From contig JAGQYU010000124.1 in assembly GCA_020435885.1 (NCBI GenBank), forward strand, positions 1-9,365: a stretch of DNA of 9,365 nt. The letters are read 5' to 3'. Source of the DNA: Flavobacteriaceae bacterium. GTDB lineage: Bacteria > Bacteroidota > Bacteroidia > Flavobacteriales > Flavobacteriaceae. The notes beneath the pieces are model-generated. The model saw only the letters and a list, made by a program, of their open reading frames with translations. It was not told where the DNA came from and made no database searches. Shown here in pieces: positions 5,529 to 9,365 of this stretch; position 1 is the first letter of the stretch; each line of letters starts with the position of its first letter. The position numbers and the translations under genes were made by a program.

Positions 5529-5550
5529 AAATTATCTAAATTTCTATTAA

Positions 5551-5576
5551 CAAAGTAACAACTATATTTACGTAAA
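5551..5576 (-). promoter_or_regulatory. Possible DUF4290-murA promoter with a palindrome
   Basis: In the 58-base gap before DUF4290, TTACTTTG (minus strand, 5551-5558) is one mismatch from the -7 box. A perfect 10-base palindrome TTTACGTAAA (5567-5576) sits just upstream, where a repressor or activator could bind. No good -33 element is present. It is weak and could be chance in AT-rich DNA. Confidence 0.3.
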
Positions 5577-5586
5577 ACATAATTGT

Positions 5587-7917
5587 TTAGCCTAAAATTT
5601 TAAGTTTTGCAAATTGGAGTAATAATTTTTTTACTCCGGCACTTTCAAAACGGATTTCAGCTTTTTTATTAGAGCCTGTTCCTTCTAATTTTAACACCTC
5701 TCCTTTTCCGAATTTACCATGTTCAACAATATTACCAACAGCTACATCGCTATCAAAAAGGTTACTGCTAGAACTTGGTGTAACGGAACTTATTTTCTTA
5801 AGATTCTTTGGTGTAGAAAGGTGAATTGGTTCAGGTTTTGATGGTTTTGAAACTGTTACTTTTGATGATGGATTGCTAAAGCGGATTTTATTCTGAGGTA
5901 CACTTCCAAAAATATCTTCATTAACAAATCGGTTCATTTGAGGAGAAACTTTTGGTGATAGATACTCTAGGTATTTTTCATCAATTTCTTTTAAAAATCT
6001 ACTAGGCTCACAATCAATTAGTTTCCCCCATCGATATCTTGATTCCGAATAACTTAAATGAACTTGCTTTTCTGCTCTGGTAAGCGCTACATAGAACAAT
6101 CGGCGTTCTTCTTCTAGCTCACTTCTGGTATTCATGCTCATAGCTGATGGAAACAAATTCTCTTCAAGACCAACAATATATACATAGGGAAACTCCAACC
6201 CTTTTGCTAAGTGAATAGTCATTAAAGAAACTACATCGGTTTTTGTACCTTTTTCATTATCAAAATCGGTTGCCAAAGCCACATCTTCCAAGAAGAAAGA
6301 CAATGAAGCATCTTCTCCTTTTTGTGTTTGTTCTTCTATAAAATCCTTGACACCATTCAATAGCTCCTGAATGTTCTCTATTCTACTAACCCCTTCGGGA
6401 GTAGCATCGGATTCCAAGTCTCGTATAATTCTAGTATGTTTTATTACATGATCGGCTACTTCAAAAGCATTTTTAGTCTGCGCTTCTATCTGAAAACTTT
6501 TGATCATGGTAACAAAATCATTCAGCTTATTTTTAGTTCCAGCATTTATTTTCAGATCAATTTTATCAATATTCTCCATGATCTCAAAAACTGATCTTTT
6601 ATAATGATTTGCAGCCACCGTCAATCTATCAACCGTAGTGTCACCAATGCCACGAGCAGGATAATTAATAACCCTTTTTAGCGCTTCTTCATCTTTTGGA
6701 TTTACGATCAATCTGAGATAAGAAAGCGCATCTTTTATCTCCTTACGTTGATAAAAAGATAATCCACCATAGATTCTGTAAGCAATATCTTTTTTTCTCA
6801 ATGCATCTTCAATGGCTCTAGATTGTGCATTTGTACGATACAAAATTGCAAAATCTTTATTCTTTAACTGGTTTTGTAAACTACTTTCTTTGATAGATTC
6901 AGCTACAAAACGACCTTCTTCACCATCCGAAACGGTACGCATCACTTTTACTTTTCCACCTTTTTCATTGGAAGTCCAAACCTCTTTATCCAGTTTGGTT
7001 TGGTTCTTTTCAATAACACTATTGGCGGCTTCCACAATATTACTTGTAGAACGGTAATTTTGCTCGAGTTTAAAGATTTTTACATTTTCGTAATCTCTTT
7101 GAAAATTGAGTATATTTTGAATATTAGCACCTCTAAAAGCATAGATGCTCTGTGAATCATCTCCAACCACACAAATATTTTGAAAACGATCAGCCAATGC
7201 CCTAACAATCAAATATTGTGAATGATTCGTATCTTGATACTCATCTACCAAAATATACCTAAATCTATCCTGATATTTTGACAATACATCCGGAAAACGG
7301 GTTAACAATTCATTAGTTCTTAACAACAGATCATCAAAATCCATAGCTCCGGCTTTGAAGCATCTCTCTACATAATGGTGGTAAATCTCCCCCATTTTTG
7401 GTCTACTGGCCATTGTGTCAGCTTCTATCAATTCAGGCGTATTGAAATATGCTTTAACAGTTATCAAGCTATTTTTAAACTGCGAAATACGAGCCAGTAC
7501 TTGTTTTGGTTTATATTTTTCTTTATCAAGATTCAATTCCTTGATGATAGATGTTAATAACCTAACAGCATCCTGGGTATCATAAATGGTAAAGTTTTTT
7601 GGATACCCCAATTTATCCGCCTCCGAACGAAGAATACGAGCAAAAACCGAGTGAAATGTACCCATCCATAAATTCTTAGCTTCGCTTTCACCAACAATTT
7701 TTGCAATACGTTCTTTCATTTCTCGTGCTGCTTTGTTGGTAAAAGTCAATGCCAAAATACTGAAAGCATCTATTCCTTGATTCATTAAATGAGCTATACG
7801 ATACGTAAGCACTCTCGTTTTACCGGAGCCCGCACCAGCAATAATGATCATAGCACCATCTTTCTGCAAAACGGCCTCTTTCTGAGCTTCATTTAACTGT
7901 GTAAGATAATTGGTCAA
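5587..7917 (-). CDS. UvrD/PcrA-type superfamily 1 DNA helicase
   Basis: This is an ATP-dependent 3'-5' DNA helicase of the UvrD/PcrA/Rep group, acting in repair and removal of protein or RNA polymerase roadblocks. Motifs, numbered on the longest frame (ATG at 7953), run in order: Q motif LNEAQ (20-24), Walker A AGAGSGKT (39-46), Ia TFTNKAAREM, II DEYQ (237-240), III GDDSQSIYAFRG (264-275), IV QNYRS (298-302), V MTIHLAKGLEF (578-588) and VI EERRLFYVALTRA (615-627). The last 50 residues form the Tudor-like domain of PcrA/UvrD (VGNIVEHGKFGKGEVL), known to contact RNA polymerase. I place the start at TTG 7917 rather than ATG 7953. A near-perfect promoter (-7 box 7939-7946) lies inside the longer frame, and the resulting N-terminus, (M)TNYLTQLNEAQ, matches the usual start of relatives. 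All motifs are intact. UvrD and PcrA cannot be told apart by eye. Confidence 0.95.
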   Translation of the reverse strand: MTNYLTQLNEAQKEAVLQKDGAMIIIAGAGSGKTRVLTYRIAHLMNQGIDAFSILALTFTNKAAREMKERIAKIVGESEAKNLWMGTFHSVFARILRSEADKLGYPKNFTIYDTQDAVRLLTSIIKELNLDKEKYKPKQVLARISQFKNSLITVKAYFNTPELIEADTMASRPKMGEIYHHYVERCFKAGAMDFDDLLLRTNELLTRFPDVLSKYQDRFRYILVDEYQDTNHSQYLIVRALADRFQNICVVGDDSQSIYAFRGANIQNILNFQRDYENVKIFKLEQNYRSTSNIVEAANSVIEKNQTKLDKEVWTSNEKGGKVKVMRTVSDGEEGRFVAESIKESSLQNQLKNKDFAILYRTNAQSRAIEDALRKKDIAYRIYGGLSFYQRKEIKDALSYLRLIVNPKDEEALKRVINYPARGIGDTTVDRLTVAANHYKRSVFEIMENIDKIDLKINAGTKNKLNDFVTMIKSFQIEAQTKNAFEVADHVIKHTRIIRDLESDATPEGVSRIENIQELLNGVKDFIEEQTQKGEDASLSFFLEDVALATDFDNEKGTKTDVVSLMTIHLAKGLEFPYVYIVGLEENLFPSAMSMNTRSELEEERRLFYVALTRAEKQVHLSYSESRYRWGKLIDCEPSRFLKEIDEKYLEYLSPKVSPQMNRFVNEDIFGSVPQNKIRFSNPSSKVTVSKPSKPEPIHLSTPKNLKKISSVTPSSSSNLFDSDVAVGNIVEHGKFGKGEVLKLEGTGSNKKAEIRFESAGVKKLLLQFAKLKILG

Positions 7918-7938
7918 TATCTGTAAATTTAAGTGCCT

Positions 7939-7969
7939 CAAAAGTACAATCATTACAAGAGTATACCAA
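7939..7969 (-). promoter_or_regulatory. Predicted uvrD-type helicase promoter
   Basis: TACTTTTG (minus strand, 7939-7946) is a perfect -7 box, with TTG (7967-7969) 20 bases upstream. The predicted start near 7934 lies downstream of the ATG at 7951-7953, so that ATG would not be in the mRNA. About 17 bases of leader remain before the TTG at 7917. The start choice for the helicase rests largely on this site. Confidence 0.65.
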
Positions 7970-7993
7970 TAAAAGTTATTCGATTTTTTTCAC

Positions 7994-8028
7994 AAAAAAA
8001 GCGGCTTTTATTATTTAAAAGCCGCTTT
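7994..8028 (-). terminator. Strong terminator after the OmpP1/FadL gene
   Basis: A 13-bp perfect stem (7998-8010 with 8016-8028; core GCGGC/GCCGC) closes a 5-base loop and is followed on the minus strand by further Ts (7994-7997), giving seven Ts in all. It begins 22 bases past the barrel gene's stop codon. The hairpin is nearly symmetrical, but no plus-strand transcript is expected here. Confidence 0.92.
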
Positions 8029-8049
8029 ATAATATAAACTTTGAGTTAA

Positions 8050-9365
8050 TTAGTTTGCTTGTTTTTCTTTCTTGCTAAATGTATAGCTAAAGCCAACCAT
8101 GATCATATCTGTAGTCATTTCATAACTTACACTTGTGCCATCAACAGCACCGTAAGGGTTGCTTGCACTAATATTTAAAGGATTAAGCATTGGCCCTGAA
8201 GTGGCTCCATCGCTAGCTCCATGGTGATACACTACATCTAATGAAAAATTAGTATTAGGTTGATAACTGAACCCTAATTGAAATGCATTTTTGATAACTG
8301 CTGTTGCAGGTATTGAAAAGAAAGCTAAATCATCATTGATAGGATTAGAACTATAAGTATATCCTACACGTAAAGGTAGTTTATTTATACCTTTATACTG
8401 AATACCAGCAGAAAGTATAGAAATATTTTCCCAGCCAAAACCATTAACGGCTCCTGTTGGATAACCATTAGATGCTATTTGCCAACCTTTAGCTTCGAAA
8501 CCTTCAGTATTTTCATAATCAACCATTCTATAATCTAGGGCAAGGTCAAAAAGATCAGTTGAATATCCTAATCCTAAAGATAGAATGGCAGGGTAATCCA
8601 TTTGAAATTTAACATTACCAGCATCAGATCCATCAGTTATATATTTGTTATTAAAATCAAATTCGCTAAAAGATTGTGCTGTTTTATATGAAGCACCTGC
8701 TTTAAAGCCTGTACCAGAATTAAAGAATAGACCAATTTGTGCTCCAAATCCTATTGCTGTTGCTTTATCACTCTTAGGATATCCTTTACCTGTTCCTCCA
8801 TATTCTTCAGGAAAATCTGGTGCCGATAATGGGTTTGGTTCTAGCTCTAAAGAAGCATAATCAATATTAGGCTGTAAACCAATGGAAAATTTATCAGATA
8901 ATTCATACGCCCATGTAAAACCTATTTGTAATAACATATAATCTGATTGAATATGTCCAAATCCACCATATTCTTGTGGCATGCTTATAGGGTTTGCCAT
9001 ATTTTCTGGAAAGGTTACACCAAAACCGCTGATTCCAAAAGCAGAAACACCAAAGGTGTGTTTACTTTCAGGAGCTCCCCATACAAAAGCTGCAGCCGGC
9101 ATAGGAGATACACCTCTTTCATCTTCAGTTACACCACTATAAGTACCATAAGTTGAAGATAACTCTGGTGATGAGAAAAATAATCCAAAGTCAGCTTTTA
9201 AAATACTACCATTAAAAGTGGAAATAGCAGCAGGGTTCCATTGTAATGCACCCGAAATATCTAATGGCTGACCTGTAGCTGCACCACCCATGGACATGTT
9301 AACTGCACCTACTCCTTGCATAATATGACCAGCTTGAGAGAAAGCTGCTGTAGAAAATAATAGAA
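8050..9365 (-). CDS. OmpP1/FadL/TodX family outer-membrane protein, N-terminus cut
   Basis: This is an outer-membrane beta-barrel of the FadL family, which carries hydrophobic compounds such as long-chain fatty acids across the outer membrane. The frame stays open to the right edge, so the start is missing. The edge codons read LLFSTAAFSQAGHIMQG, the end of a signal peptide with likely cleavage at or near SQA/GHI. The ATG at 9321 is therefore internal. Mature sequence begins with the family's N-terminal hatch pattern (GVGAVNMSMGGAATG, then LQWNPAAI, the conserved NPA). Alternating strands rich in Gly and aromatic residues follow (GFGAQIGLFF, LDLALDYRMVDY-like, LPLRVGYTYSSNPI), ending with the strand MIMVGFSYTFSKKEKQAN. 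About 438 residues are visible, close to full family length. The ligand is unknown. A strong terminator follows, so it is the last gene of its transcript. Confidence 0.9.
   Translation of the reverse strand, partial: LLFSTAAFSQAGHIMQGVGAVNMSMGGAATGQPLDISGALQWNPAAISTFNGSILKADFGLFFSSPELSSTYGTYSGVTEDERGVSPMPAAAFVWGAPESKHTFGVSAFGISGFGVTFPENMANPISMPQEYGGFGHIQSDYMLLQIGFTWAYELSDKFSIGLQPNIDYASLELEPNPLSAPDFPEEYGGTGKGYPKSDKATAIGFGAQIGLFFNSGTGFKAGASYKTAQSFSEFDFNNKYITDGSDAGNVKFQMDYPAILSLGLGYSTDLFDLALDYRMVDYENTEGFEAKGWQIASNGYPTGAVNGFGWENISILSAGIQYKGINKLPLRVGYTYSSNPINDDLAFFSIPATAVIKNAFQLGFSYQPNTNFSLDVVYHHGASDGATSGPMLNPLNISASNPYGAVDGTSVSYEMTTDMIMVGFSYTFSKKEKQAN

Noticed and set aside
8947..9156. Plus-strand ORFs opposite the outer-membrane barrel and the helicase
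   Set aside because: They are antisense shadows without homology that I recognise. The minus-strand genes are intact with clear family motifs.

Overview
The window looks like chromosomal core sequence from a member of the Bacteroidota, most likely class Flavobacteriia. It is AT-rich. Several transcripts start after the Bacteroidota-type promoter (a TTG or TTTG element, then about 17-23 bases, then TAnnTTTG). It also carries a DUF4290 gene, a family I know only from Bacteroidota, and a DnaJ with a flavobacterial-type reduced zinc region. I see no mobile elements, CRISPR arrays or tRNA genes. Nearly everything is on the minus strand.

Read in the direction of minus-strand transcription (right to left), the layout is as follows. 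(i) An OmpP1/FadL-type outer-membrane barrel runs off the right edge at its signal peptide and ends in a strong terminator at 7994-8028. (ii) A UvrD/PcrA-type DNA helicase comes next, whose real start is probably a TTG at 7917, because a good promoter lies inside the longer reading frame. It is followed by a DUF4290 protein and murA, and this group ends at a terminator at 3529-3553. (iii) A grpE-dnaJ chaperone operon has its own well-formed promoter. (iv) A 750-base stretch without proteins (1037-1787) is packed with RNA genes: two tandem candidate small RNAs and then the RNase P RNA (rnpB). (v) A membrane-anchored TlpA-type thioredoxin follows. Its 3' end overlaps by 11 bases the 3' end of a plus-strand class III aminotransferase, which is cut by the left edge.

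The most interesting item is the pair of small RNA candidates between dnaJ and rnpB. Each has a promoter-like -7 box, a 5' hairpin, an unpaired U-rich linker and a rho-independent terminator. The 5' stems are unrelated in sequence yet both are perfectly paired. The linker and first half of the terminator stem (28 bases) are identical. Read as its complement, the linker is a translation start, AUG AAA AAG AAA. This suggests, as inference only, trans-acting RNAs that pair with the start regions of mRNAs whose proteins begin Met-Lys-Lys-Lys. Other points of note are an Asp in place of the fosfomycin-target Cys in MurA, loss of one of the two zinc sites in DnaJ, and a tlpA promoter built into the rnpB terminator.
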